Assembly (NCBI GenBank): GCA_964006375.1
Contig: OZ023265.1
Span: 114,407,084 to 114,471,083 of the forward strand
Length of the DNA: 64,000 bases
Reading direction: 5' to 3'
Source of the DNA: Tillus elongatus
Taxonomy: Eukaryota > Arthropoda > Insecta > Coleoptera > Cleridae
Position numbers and translations under genes: made by a program. The notes beneath the pieces are model-generated. The model was not told the DNA's origin. It did no database searches and saw nothing but the letters and a program-made list of their open reading frames with translations. Below are positions 42,823-55,399 of the stretch, piece after piece (positions within the stretch are counted from its first letter, which is position 1; every line of letters begins with the position of its first letter).

Positions 42823-42960
42823 TTAAACCGACTGAGGACTGAGGATTTGGGTTCCAGGGGTCTGAGATAGCACTCATTTGAAGACATTTTTTCGAAATTC
42901 AAAAGTCGCGATCTCATCACTAGTGATTTTTTCCAAGAAAATTCACTAAAATTTAAAACT
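42744..42960. repeat. (TA)n plus T-family block A
   Basis: TA repeats to 42818, then a diverged block A with 'ctcatttgaagacatttttt' and 'aattcactaaaattta'. Confidence 0.8.
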
Positions 42961-43542
42961 TGCTGTAGTAATTTGTTAATTTTTGTAAGAAAAAACAATT
43001 AAGAAACAAAATCAACGTCAGAGTAAGAATTGAGAAGTGTTGTCTAAAACAATGCATACATTTCTAAAATAATTATGTGCGTTTATATTTTTTTCTACAA
43101 AAAAAAGTAAAATTGTTTACACAAGTCAATTTACCACGGTGTGCCCAGGTTCGATCGTCAGATCTGTCACTGCATGTTATCTTCTTTTCTTTTGTATGTA
43201 CCCCCTTTATACAAAAAAGCTGTTCACAGTTTTTGGGGAAGACTATCGCTTGGTGGTGCATCATTTATGCAGTGTCATTTTTATTTATTGCTTTTATTTA
43301 TTATACCCCACTGTTATATAGTTTGTTTTAAACCTGAGCTTCTATTACCATTTTCATAGCTATTTAAAAACGTTCTTAATTTCAGGCTAATAAATTGAAT
43401 CAAAGCAAAAATTAATCTTAAATTAATCTTGCTTGTAGCACTTTTAGCAATAATTTTCAGACGGGCTCCTAAGACTGCGCCAGTTCTATACATACAAAAA
43501 TATGATTTGTAAAGTTTTTTTTTTTTTTGAAATTGTGTAGAT

Positions 43543-43545
<3 letters not shown>

Positions 43546-43626
<81 letters not shown>

Positions 43627-43650
43627 TATACATATACATACGCATACACA
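43546..43650. repeat. (TA)n microsatellite with degenerate CATA end
   Basis: About 73 bp of TA then catatatacatatacata. Confidence 0.95.
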
Positions 43651-46600
43651 TATAAAGCTAGATGCATTCTAAGCAAACATAACAGAAATATTATTGCAAA
43701 CACATTGTGTTGTTATTAGAGCTCACCAGTGAGTCATTACCAATAATAATCAAAATATATCCGAAGTAATTGGCCTAAGGTAGCCAAACTCTGAGAGAAC
43801 CGTGAGCTATATTACAGCCTAGACAATATATGTGTGTATGTATAAGTTACATGTATTTACATGATATATAAGCCCTCTACATACTATAGGTTTATATTTT
43901 CACTAATCTAATGCTATTCAACTTTACCAGCAACATGAAGTTTCGAACAAAGTGATTTCCGAGAAAATGTTTATGGCTTCGATACATGAACAAATTCAGG
44001 TTATACTTGTAATAGCATTTCATTATTTCCTACATTATTATTATTATTTCCATTCTAGACATGCAATGGCAAACATAGCTGATAGAATTAAAAAGCTCGG
44101 AAACTTGGTCCTTTTCCCCCGAAACTAATAAAATTAATGTTCAAGAAAGACGTAATCTGTCGACGTAAAAGTAAAATACGAGTAGGCCGCCAGAAATTTC
44201 TTAAAATATACCAAAGCAATGGGGACTTTATCGAACATGGAGTAATAAATGTGCGTTATAGCGTCCAAGCACGAACTACCGATAACGAGCCCTGCATTAC
44301 CGACCGATATGGTCCAGTAAATGTAATACAGCCCTATGACGTGAGCACCAAACCCTAGCAAAAAGCTTCGGTTCGGTATCGTTCCTTATATAAAGAGAGA
44401 GTTTGAATCGAGCACGTATCTACCTTTCCTTTCTTCGAGCTAAAGACCAGGCCACTGTTGTACATGCGATGATAAACTGCTTTTCTGTATTTCACGGCTT
44501 TCTCTGGATTTTCTCCGTCAAAAATATCTGTGAAAATGTGTTCATTTCCTATTATTCTCGCCTTTAATCGAGATGCGAAATGTTTTTGTATAATTTAGTT
44601 ATAAATCTTTTCTGGAAGTTCAGGCGACATTAATTACCGTGACGGGGAGAATTAAACGATCACTCCAACATCTCGATGTTGTCAGGCTTCCATCGGCACC
44701 TATTGATTATAAAAAGAAATGCAATTGCAGTACAGTTCATTTGAACTGTCGTCGACATGATGTCAATCTTTATCTTTTCATATTGATTTTATAAAAAAAT
44801 ATATACCATAGGTTTTAACTTTACGTATCCCTTTAATTTAACACCAAAGATTGTAACTCAAATAACTATAACTATCGCTAACTGACGTAGAGCTTTCTCT
44901 TTAAAAATGATTTATTTTATTCTTATAAGTTCATACCAATGTATGAGGTTGAACTAAAGATTGCGCGGCCTAACACAGAAGGCATCTTTTTATCAGCTCT
45001 TGTTTACATTATCTTCCAACCTAATTTCCTCTCAAGTCCCTGTCAAGAGTTGTAATGCCAGGTTAAAAAGAACCCATTATGGCTGTTACAACTTCTGCGG
45101 TGGGCGTAAATATTTACATTATCAGATAATTTTTAAGCGTCCGAAATAGGCGAATGTCTCCATCAACTCAATTTCAGTCACAGGTGTATGCGACGGAACA
45201 TTACCTTGATTCAACAACACGCCTCTTGTTGAATTTGACCGTAAAGTCCTTGGCGAAGCACTGGTCTAACACTCCAGTCCGATACATATCCTATTTCATT
45301 TGATAACTCCACAGAACCTAATATGGGTTTCTGGTCTAGTATCTCAGAAACTTCTTCTTCTTGGTCTATAGTAATATGGTCTGCTTTTGCGGCAAGACTT
45401 CTACACTACAACTTTCGCATAAATACACGTTTTGAAATGAAAAGTGATGCTGTTGATGCCTTCCTAGCTACCTTTTATAATACAGCCGTGGTCCTGCTTG
45501 TCCATTGTACGCTTCCCTGGTGTAACATTCCACGATGTCAACATATTGCGCAATAGAAAAATCTTTTGCTGCCGTTGCTTAAAGGCTTTAATAACGACGG
45601 ACCAAATGAAAGCGAATAGGTTGTAGTTTATAATCTAATTCAATACCTTTAAAGGGATCGAATTAATAACTTCTAAAACTATATCCGCCCTATATGTGCA
45701 GATTTATTTTAAATACAGACGACTACTTCTCTGCCTAGACAATTGTTCGTTTTTTTTTCTCTGTAACCACCGTCAAGCGGTGAAACCGGGGAAGAGGAGA
45801 AAACGAACAATTTTAAAGCCGAAGAAGTAGCCCATATTTAGTATGGAACGGTTTCACCAAGGAAGCAAAGCTACAGTTAATGAATTGGAGATTTATTTTG
45901 CCATTGTTTAAAATATTTTGGTAACTTATTCGACATATCATATTGTGTCGCTATATATTAATTGGTCTGTGAAATATTCAGAAAACAAAAATTTTTCGGT
46001 TCTACTTTGACAGGCCCTGACTGGTCATGTCGGGTCAGGACCCGACCTGACACTTTCATGCATTAACTTGGTCCCTGTTTTATAGTTGGCGCAGTTTAAT
46101 TTAATTTTTGCGGATTTTTTAAATTACGTTTAAAGAAAGTTACGGACGTTATTTTGTATTATAATCATTGGCGTTGGTGTAGCTCGCTGGCAGTCTTAGA
46201 AACGAGCAACATATTTATTAAGTTCAAAGTCTTGAGTGATATAAACAAACAAAAATCAGGTTAAATTTGTATTAGGTGACCGGCTGCGGCAAAGCCAACA
46301 ATCGTAATCGGGCTTACCCCAAAATAGATCGACATCACCTGTAACAAAAAGATGCATATATTTCAGTTATTTTTAGAAAGCCGCAAAAGTAGTAAAGATC
46401 AAGAGCTAGAAACCCTTGAAAGAGAAAATACATTTAAAAAATGGGTGTTTTATTAAACGTGCGGCAGAGGATTTAGTGTTTGTTATTCACTATCTTACAA
46501 GATCAACTTATAAACACTGAACAACAATTTCGAGACTTGGTAGTAAAATCCTCTTTTTTTTATTGAAAAAGAAACAATCCATTCTGGAGCACGTAAAATT

Positions 46601-48489
46601 GCTAACCAATACTTTCTAGGGAATTCAACTCAGTCGTGCTAGCTTCCATTACGCAGAAGTTAACTGTTTGCGTAACTCATTTGACAAAGGTAAAAAATCT
46701 CAGAGGATTGTTACTACGGTTTTATGAAATGTAGTGCCGATATATCTGCAAGAAGCACAGAACCTACATCCTTAAGTAGGATTGCCGCATTTAATAACAC
46801 ATGAGTACATTACTTATTCTTCCGACTTATTCTTTCAATTCGGAAGCTGTAGGTATGTAAAAAACACAAGTTTGATCCTGAAATAGTATTTAACGAGATG
46901 GGAATAACAACGGTTCATGTATCCGAGAAAATGTTGACTGAAAAAAGCTGCAAAGGTCTTGTAGTAATTACAATAGTGTAGAAATGAGACAAACAGTTCA
47001 ATTATGTGTGAATGGACGCTTTCGGGGTATACATCACACCCTTATTCCGATATCGTTACCAGCGTCTACCTGAATATTTTTCCAAAGATAGGCCTAGAGG
47101 ATCCTATCTATAAATCCTCGAAGTCAAGATGAATACACATGAAATTTTTGTCGAGCGGTTTCAACATTGAAAAAATGTCTGTTTCATAAAGGATAATCCA
47201 ATTAACCTCGTGATTAGTAATCATGTTACCCATACATCTTGGCAAAGAAAATGTCATGTTGGTTGTATCCAGATACATCATACAGACTTTAGCCTCGAAA
47301 TGTTCCTTGTCCTATTTAAATCCGCCTTTAATAAATATTTCTTAACTTATTTCAAAACAAACACATTTAAAATAATCCTGGCGCAAAATATTTTAGCAAT
47401 TGTTTGCAACGGTTGAAAGAGCTGTTAGAGGATGTCAATGTAAGGAAATTTATCTGGTAGATAAAAATATCTTTAGCGCTGAGAAGTATTGTGATATTTT
47501 CGGTGAAAACCCAGATGAGAAGTCTATATCTAAAGGAGATATAAAAAACTCATTTGAGTAAAATATGTAAAGCTGATATCATTGGGATTCTGGAATTTTC
47601 AAACTGATTACTGCAACTAACTCATCTATGCCTTAAGATAATGGCGATATCTAACAAAGGGAATTTTGCTTTGGGGGACACATTAGTTTTATTTTCTGAA
47701 ATATGCACTATCCTGACTGAAAAACATAGAACACTTAGACAAAAGCGAAGAAAATACCATTTTGTAATATATAACTTTACACCTAATCAAGAAATGTTAG
47801 AGGAAAAACAGGGTCGACGGGAAAAAATCACAAGTAGAGGAAAATCATGTTAACAACAACAAGAGTAATGAAGAGCAAGGCAATTGTGGAAATAAAACTT
47901 TAAAACAGGGAAGTAGCGTGACGAAACAATTAGTTAGCACTAAAAAATCCAAATTAAGCATACCACAAGAAAAATAAGTCAAAGCATATTACAATGAACA
48001 ATTGCGAGAAAAATGAAAATTCATATTTATTTAGCCACAAATTTGGTCGTGATAATGAGCTGTAATTTTGTTGCTGTATTCGATGGAAACACGCACCAAT
48101 TCCGATACTCAGCAAGTCTATGTTAATTTGTAATATTTACCACTGAAGAGACCGATTGTCATTTCGCCATTGACATATCGGAGTTATAGGCGTGAGTGGG
48201 GTAGTACCCATTTTGCAAGTTTTTATTGTTTTTTAAGCGTCTTTTTAATGCGTTTTCATTATAAAAAATAACTTCACCATAATTTACCTTTATATAGGCT
48301 TTTTTTTAATTATCGTAACTCCCAACTTCCCATGCATGCATGATAATAGATACTTTAGGTTAGGTTAGTTTAAATGGTGTGGCCATCAATGCTCACCTTG
48401 CACTCGCAGGCCTAAAATGTGATGCCATATTAATATGACTAAACCCATCGCCTCCGTTTAAGACACCAATTTAAGACATTTTCAGCTCA
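43651..48489 (+). other. Long intron stretch without a recognised gene
   Basis: About 43670-43830 vaguely resembles the MITE of 5785-6215 (attagagctcaccagtgagt). 44100-44400 has overlapping frames on both strands (75 and 73 residues) and no recognised domain. 46000-48000 has fragmentary frames that may be remains of a mobile element I cannot name. Confidence 0.35.
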
Positions 48490-49035
48490 GTGGAAGAGTC
48501 AACGTGCTTTTAATATCCACTTCTCGTGCTTTTAATCTCCACTTCTCCCGCTTTCTCAAGTCCGTCCGGGAGTCCTTGTCCCAATGTTTGGGCGCGACCA
48601 TAGGCCAAAGTTGCGCCCAGCATAGCAGATGCGCAATCAATTTCTCCCCTTCATTGCATTCCCTGCAGAAGTTATAATTTTCCATCTTTGGAGATTCATC
48701 AACAGCACAGTTACCTGTAATGACCCCTGTGGCTATGCACACCAGGTTTTTCTCTGCCTTAGCAGATGCTTGGGTCTCTTACTTCTATCTGGGGGCCACA
48801 CAATTATGGCCATGCCGCAATCGTTTCGATTTTGCCCCGCATCTTGTTACATCAGAATGATTCCATCCATTGCATATCCTAACCAGTTGATCGGTGGCAG
48901 AGTCTATTGCCTTCGCACTATTTTTTCTGCCCCTATCTTCTCCAATCTGTCTCCTACTAGGTTCTCTTCCACCTTTCTGTGGCCTGGATAATCTTGCTGT
49001 TTCGGATCCACGATAATCCTTCTTGGCAGCGCATC
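48490..49035 (-). pseudogene. LINE C-terminal fragment (RNase H end), I/Jockey-type
   Basis: Minus strand: DYPGHRKVEEN (about 48985) recalls the GH.GI.GNE box of LINE RNase H. Further on, LEKIGAE and finally TGVITGNCAVDESPKM and FCRECNEGEKLIAHLLCWAQ (48740-48590) match the usual 'TGH..L..HL..MG....C..C..EEET..HLLC.C' end. Frameshifts and stops are present. Different from the copy at 18526-19800 in the details of the C-terminal motif. Confidence 0.68.
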
Positions 49036-50839
49036 ACTTTCTTCGATCTTACTTGTTTCAATGCTATTCATTTGAGTGCAGTTTTGTTATCCGAATAGAT
49101 TACGACATTTCCCAGCGTTCTCCATTTTCCGGAATTAGTCTAACTGTCTTCTTTAGACACTTTAACCAAAATTGGAGTTTCGTGGATATTGGCAAACTGA
49201 GTTATTTAAATTTTTATGAAAATTTGCTACCAAACCACATTTGCTGCATTCGGCCCTTTCAATATTTGTTGATTACTTTTTGTATAAGAAACGACAACCA
49301 TAAAGTAGTATATTAAGCATAAGTAGCAAAACACTTTTACTGTCGAACGTTCATATTAACGATTTCAGGTATATTTTCTAAATAATAGAGATTTTATCAT
49401 TTTCAAAATCAAATATAAAGTGTTTTTAAACTTTACAGTCAGTCCAACTTACTAAGGTTTTTATGGATTTCGAAGGCTACATTTTTATGAGAAACGATAT
49501 TCAGTAGCTTATAGATTAGGTAACTAAATAATGTACACTTATTTATTAAACAATAATGGTACAAAGCAACCAGTAAATATGAATGCAGCCTCAGCCGGTT
49601 ATGTCAGTTACACGTTACACAAGACACAAAAGGGAGTTTACTTTTTGTTATTTAGAAACAATAGCTGCTCCTCTAGAACAATGCCGTTAGTTGCTTTTCT
49701 AAATTCTCTTTGTTTAGTTTGATAGATAGTTGTAATAACCAGCCTGAAATTATAAACAAATAATCAGTGTCTAGTTGTAAGCCCACTTTATCAATACAAT
49801 GACTGCAATTACTTTAATGATTTCAATTCAACTCAATTACAAGCTTCATTATATTAACAACTGTACATTAAGTCTGTGTACTTCAAAGTACACACAGTCT
49901 CCGCTAAGTAGAACAATCCTTTTATTACAGACTGTCATTGCTTTTACAATAAACTGAAAATGGAACTGTAATGACTACATATTAGTTTCAATTATATCCG
50001 AGTAAAATAAGAAGACTCCGTGCAATTTTTTGAGTGGAAATAGGTCGTTATGTAGGTTTACAACCAATAGCAACCACCGCATTACATTTGCGTGGGGAGC
50101 TATAAAATACCCAGGAAGCAGATACGCAGTTATTAAAAAGGATTTATGGCTAATAAACGAAAGAATAGAAAAAAGGAAACGGACTTGCGTAAGGTATAAT
50201 GGCCAATTTGGTAATTGGAACTGCAATTTAACCCTGCGATGTACGGCTATTTATACAACAGAAGGCGGTATTCTCTATGATAATGCTTTGGGGTTCCCAT
50301 CCTGTCGAAGAGGATTACATACGTATAAGGTTCATTATTTTAAAGTGTAAATGTTTCGATGAAAATGCCTATAAAAATAATGTACGGCATCTAAAGGGCA
50401 TGGCGTTTTTATTAGACTAGTCTCCCCATAATTCCAAAGATGATATTATATTGCTTAATGTTTCGGAAATTTAATTCTTTTATCACTTAGAATTCTCCAC
50501 ATTACGAGTAAACTATAACCTACAAGCAAATAGCTTATATTATAAACTTATAAAGTATATTTACATACGGGTTCTTCAACTGACTACGCAACATAGGCAT
50601 TTGTTTCTATGATTTTTAAATGCTCAAATATTGTCTTCCCTGTTTATTTTAGAACAAAAGTGTATTAGCCTTTTTTTAAAGCATCACATTAGAAGTCTAA
50701 TGCAGTGTCTAGTTTTATTTTTTAGATAAATATAAAAAAAATGAACAAAAACAAGTACTTAGTCTCATAGTTTATGTACAAATCAAAACAAAAAGACAGA
50801 AGCGTGGAATTAAAGTTAAATAAGATGTTTAGATAATGC
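49036..50839 (+). other. Intron stretch, no gene recognised
   Basis: AT-rich. Near 49230-49255 a decayed complement of the CGCAGCAAGTGCG motif is seen (ccacatttgctgcattcgg). A 106-residue frame at 50030-50350 is not recognised. Confidence 0.4.
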
Positions 50840-51640
50840 TCAATCAGCTGCAAAACAATATCCTAAACGATTGTAAAATTCACATTTAACATTGCTCAAT
50901 TGGTATCGTGTGATTATGTCGCATTCTGCCGAAATTGCGTCTTTAAGTTGCTGAAAGCTTTTAGCACGCACGTTGGTACACATTTTTGATTTAATGTGGC
51001 CCCAAAGAAAAAAATCGTTTGGTGCGAGATCTCGTGATCTCAGAGCCCATGAAACATTATGGTCTGGCCTAATACGACCTTCAAAACTATTGCGTAAATA
51101 TTCTCGCACTCCAAGAATATTGTGTGCAGGAGATCCATCCACCTGATACCAGATCTCATGATTTTCCCTCGCAACATTGTTTAATGAAGGTACTGTTCTA
51201 TTCTGTAATACGCCTAAATAACATTCTCCGTTCAAATTTCTATTAATAGAAAACGGTTTAATAATATGCCTGCCAAAAATTCCACCCCACACATTGACTC
51301 TTTGGGGACATTGAGTTCTGGTTTCAATAAATCTTCGTTCGTTGATAGTGCTCCAATACCTACAGTTCTAAAGATTGGGCCCGTTATTTAGGATGAGTGT
51401 AATCTAGGGTGAGTGTAATCTCATCATTGAAGCAAATGTTCTTTAAGAAATATTTGTCGTTATTTGCCACTTCTATCATTTGATAACCGAAGTGGACGCT
51501 TCGATCTCTATCACCATCCTTTAATTCTTAATTGCAACTGTATTTGAATGACATATTTATGCTTTTTCAACGTTTTAAAATTGTTTAAGAATTCTCTTTA
51601 GTTTCGTTAGCAAGTTGCCTAATACTCAGGTTTTTATTTT
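50840..51640 (-). pseudogene. Tc1/mariner-type transposase related to the DD41D group
   Basis: The last 150 codons are open (51292 to 50840): WGGIFGRHIIKPF, GECYLGVLQN, WYQVDGSPAHN (second catalytic Asp), then SRDLAPNDFFLWGHIKSK (third Asp). I count 40 residues between these two Asp, one fewer than in the 27327-28406 transposase. Upstream in other frames, RYWSTINERRFIETRTQCPQ (51370-51300) and ICFNDEITLTL (about 51430, first Asp) continue the family, with at least two frameshifts. The DNA-binding N-terminus is not recognisable and no terminal repeats were found. A dead copy, clearly diverged from the element at 26614. Confidence 0.8.
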
Positions 51641-52214
51641 CTTCAATATGCAGTAATATCCAGTTCCTATCCGTTTGGATTGGTTCTTTACTTGATTTTA
51701 ATTTATGTTTTCACCGCACTTACAGTTATTCAAAAGCGAACGCTTGGTTCTAAGCTTCGCCACCAATCGACTTGTACTTTCGACTTATTTGGTATTGGTC
51801 TATCTGGATATTGAACACTGAACAAATCTCATACATTTTGCAAACTATTACCTGAATAGTATAATTTTATAATTTGAACCTTCTCTCCGATTATGTAATT
51901 CGTTGTAAGAGGGTTTGTGATCTCAACAATAAATGATCAAAATTACAAACGCTCTGATTTGACATTTTGTTGTTAAATATTTTAACATTCGAATTCGAGG
52001 CTTTCTCTGCCTAAGCTACTAGATTTTCTGAATGGAACTCCTGTTTTCGCTGACATGATTTAAGTCTAGTGCAATAGACTTCTAACGTGATGTTTTAAAA
52101 AACAGTCTAATACAATTTTGTTCGAAAATACCCAGTAAAGTCAGCATTTGAGCATTTAAAAATTTACATGCAAATCCCCATGTTGCACCGTCAGTTGAAG
52201 AACCCTATATACAC
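51641..52214 (+). other. Intron stretch, nothing recognised
   Basis: AT-rich, possibly further decayed transposon sequence. Confidence 0.35.
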
Positions 52215-52665
52215 GAGGAGGTACTCAAAAGAAACAGAACTTATGTGGTGGGCGGGGTTTTTTTAGTACTGCGTTCTGCCGCTAGGAGCGTATAAAGCTA
52301 CGGACTACAATGATGATGCTTCCGGAAAAAACTCTAGTGGTTGAATGGTTTTCCCATTTAAAGAGAGGTGAAATGTCAATTAATGACAATCCTCGCCCTG
52401 GTTGTTATTCCGCGGAGCGAACCGTTGAAAATATTGAGAAAATTCTGGAAACCATCCTAGAAGATCGGCAACTGACCTCCGACGAAGTTATGGAGCTCTC
52501 TGAAGTGACTTAGAGTTTAGTTCAACGAGTTTTAACGGAAGATTTGAGGATGAGAAAGGTGGTTGCCAAATTCGTGCCTTGGTTGCTGACTGCTGAGCAA
52601 AAGCAAGTCCGCGTGGAAGCATGTTCTTCTTTGAAAGAACAAACCTTTCCTAATTGAAGTCTAAA
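52215..52665 (+). pseudogene. mariner transposase N-terminal fragment
   Basis: After a possible terminal sequence 'acgaggaggtactcaaaaga' (52214) the frame at 52310-52513 reads VVEWFSHLKRGEMSINDNPRPGC, then ERTVENIEKILETILEDRQLTSDEV, the paired helix-turn-helix region of mariner transposases. Past a stop codon it continues VQRVLTEDLRMRKVVAKFVP and LTAEQKQVRVEAC, ending near 52650. The catalytic domain is missing. This is a classical mariner, a different lineage from the DD41D element. It is truncated and carries at least one nonsense codon. Confidence 0.85.
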
Positions 52666-53416
52666 CTGGAAGATATATGTTAGCTCTTATAAAGCTGAAC
52701 TGAAAAGACAACTTCACTACTTGAAGTCTCAACGATCGTCCATGTCCTCTGTTGCAGGAACTTCTCTAAATCTCAACTATATGGTGAGCTGGACGACGGC
52801 TGTATGCAACCAAAAATACAGTTACACCCATTCTCGTTCTTGTGACGCTTTACACAACTACATGAGATTATTTTGCTTAATAAAACTACATAGAACATTT
52901 CTACCGCAACCCAACTCTTAATTAAGTGCACCAATCAATAAATAAAAAAGCGCCAATTAATTACCTATTATTTACAAGACGATGCCTTGAAATACAGGTG
53001 ACAACGTCGCAAACTATTTTAAATACTAAATACACGATGTTGTTTACATTTGTACCAAATAACCTCACAAATCGTTCTCAAGAAGAATCCTGCTAATGAT
53101 AATTCCAATAAGACAATACTAGAAGCAACCAACGATGGCGCATATTACTTCTGAGCAGGTTGTTAGACCCTAGAATTAGGTCAGAACCTTGCGAACTGCT
53201 ATCAGATGTAATAACAAGCCTTTTTGATTTAATCAAAAGTTATTTTAAACGCTAAGTATTAAAATCCATAGGGTATACCAGAAAAATACAGAGTACCATT
53301 TTTAACCATTACAGCAGCGAAAGCAAAATAAAACTAAATGTGGGGCGCAAGAATATCGGCAAAAAAATATATTATTAAAAAGTTTATTTGATTTACTGAA
53401 AGAAAACAGTAGAATA
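52666..53416 (+). other. Intron stretch, nothing recognised
   Basis: Short frames only, no protein features. Confidence 0.4.
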
Positions 53417-55378
53417 CATTTAGGTAGTTTTATTAGTGACTCCTTGTCTTGCAGAGCAAAGTTGTTCGAAAGAAGGTTTAATAATAGAAATTGACACTCT
53501 AAGCACTTTTTCTATGTTAAGCTGAGGTCTATATTTTGTCTTCACCGCCGGAAATCCGGTTTCGCAAATGTAGGATGTTGAAAATGATAATAGTATATGA
53601 AATGCTCTTGTTTTCAGCGCAGAAAACTCATCATCCAAATCTGCCCAAAATTCACAGGGTGATTGTCTTTTTCTTTCGCCACGTGCCGTAAAGTCTATAA
53701 AGATTGCTTCTTTGGCAGTTTTAAGAGACTTTCTAAAGCGCTTTTAAATGGATCCCTTATCCACTCATAACTTGATATTTTGAAGTAAACAAGAAAATAC
53801 TTTAAAAATAAAAGTTATCCATGGTTACAGAAACAGCTTCCACATGTTGTTCTTCAGCCTTGTAAGTTTTAGTACATTTATCCACATTTGCAAATATTTT
53901 TAGGTTTTTTTGCTTTACATTTCTGCTCCATAATTCCAGTTCTCTACAAAACCCATTAACCTTATTACTCGTATCCAGCATATGTGTTTGGTCCTTGTAG
54001 TTGAAGATTCAAGGTATTTAATTTCTCGAATATGTCGACCTAGTAGTAGCTCAATTTTATCACAAATAAATAATGTTGAAACTACTTGGCTTCCGGTCGG
54101 TTTTCCTCTTCTAGAAAAATAGCGGTTGCATCCTTTAATTCATAAGCATGTTGCAAAAATGTTCCACGTGATAAACATATTGCCTCACAATAAAGTACTA
54201 ACGCTGAATGTACTGCAGAAAATATTATTTTTAGGGGCCTCATTTTATGCAATTTATACGGGTACCACAGTCGTTAGCACAATATTCAGACCAGCACTTA
54301 TTTCTTTGAAAGGCAGAGCTTGTTTGTGGCTCATGCAATGTATCCAATACACTGTGGAGTTTTTGTTTCACAAGAGTTTGTATGCCTAGGAATCTTCCAG
54401 ACGTTGTACGGGCATCATCGTGCTTATTTCGACGCAATTTTGCCACCCTTTGTTTGCTTCGTTTAGAAAACCATGTAAGATAGCAAACAATGCTGCTGCT
54501 ATTGCTTGAAGTTCTATTGGTTAGCACAATACTAGTTATTCTACTGCTGACATACCATCACAAAATCGAACATAGGCAATTAAGTGAGCTTTTTTTTGCT
54601 ATATGTTGCCTCGTGAATTCAAAAAAAACTTGTCACGCAACCCACGAAAAGCTACATCTTTAGCTATATCACCAATTCAACTGGCAAAAGTATCATTTGG
54701 TAAAGGTATTACCTCCAAACATGGTTTCTACAATCTCATCAGCAGCTGGCAGGATAAGCTTTTCACCAACGGGTGTGAGGCTTATTACATCTGGTTATTT
54801 GATATAAAACTTTGTAAAGTAAAAATTGTTTTATTCGCAAAGTTAAAAAAAAAGATATTCGCTTTTCATATGATTTTTATTGTAATTCGAAGAATTCTCG
54901 AGGCTTACTAACTTACTATGAAGCGTTTCCAAATGCCGTTTAAGTTTTTTTGGGTTTCAAGCTGTCTGCTGCCAAATTTTTGAGCAAATGACACACACGG
55001 GCCTTTCTTCTTTATTTACTTCGGTGCTGGTAAACCCAAACTTTAAATATTCTTGAGAAATCACTAAGTGAAGACTGAAACCTGTGATGAGCACTGATAA
55101 GTACACTTCGAAAACCCAAATCACCACAGCCCATCTATTTAAAGACCTGACGATCGTTTTCCTAACAAAGTTAGCGTCGTCGCAGAATGAAAAATTCTCA
55201 TACATTTTACATCCTCTGGTGACGCTAAGTTTGTTAGTAAAACAATCGGCAGGTTCAAGTGTACCTATTCTTGAGAATATTTCCTTGATTTTTGTTTCAG
55301 AACCACTCTGATCTGTGCACTTGTTGACACTTCACTGTCGTCAAATGCTCGCTTACGCCCACTTAACAATTTATCCAT
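53417..55378 (-). pseudogene. hAT-type transposase relic with BED zinc finger (ZBED5/SCAND3-like)
   Basis: A nearly full-length relic is read on the minus strand in several frames. Start region MDKLLSGRKRAFDDSE (55378) leads to a BED-finger start YLKFGFTSTEVNKEERPVC and CSKIW (about 55050-54965). Middle pieces (54790-54240) include LIGDIAKDVAF, HLIAYVRFCDGMS, AALFAILHGFLNEANKGW and HAYELKDATAIFLEEENRPEA. The C-terminal dimerisation region follows, with TSYICETGFPAVKTKYRPQLN and EKVLRVSISIIKPSFEQLCS (53560-53420). Such proteins derive from hAT transposases; many copies in animals are domesticated, but this one has many stops and frameshifts. A MITE interrupts it between the start region and the BED finger (55070-55265). 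The order of pieces is preserved over about 2 kb. Confidence 0.82.
55070..55265. mobile_element. Small hairpin MITE inserted in the hAT relic
   Basis: Arms 'gacctgacgatcgttttcct..gttagcgtc' (55144) and 'gacgctaagtttgttagtaa' (55219) are inverted. The segment with 'cctgtgatgagcactgataa' is shared with 61574-61740. It separates parts of the hAT reading frame that would otherwise join. Confidence 0.7.
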
Positions 55379-55399
55379 GATTCTGTATACACTGTATAC

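Noticed and set aside
44137..44361. Overlapping 73- and 75-residue frames on both strands
   Set aside because: No domain, no splice context; mirrored open frames suggest chance.
48357..48372. Short TTAGG repeats, as in insect telomeres
   Set aside because: Only about two to three units, interstitial, no array.
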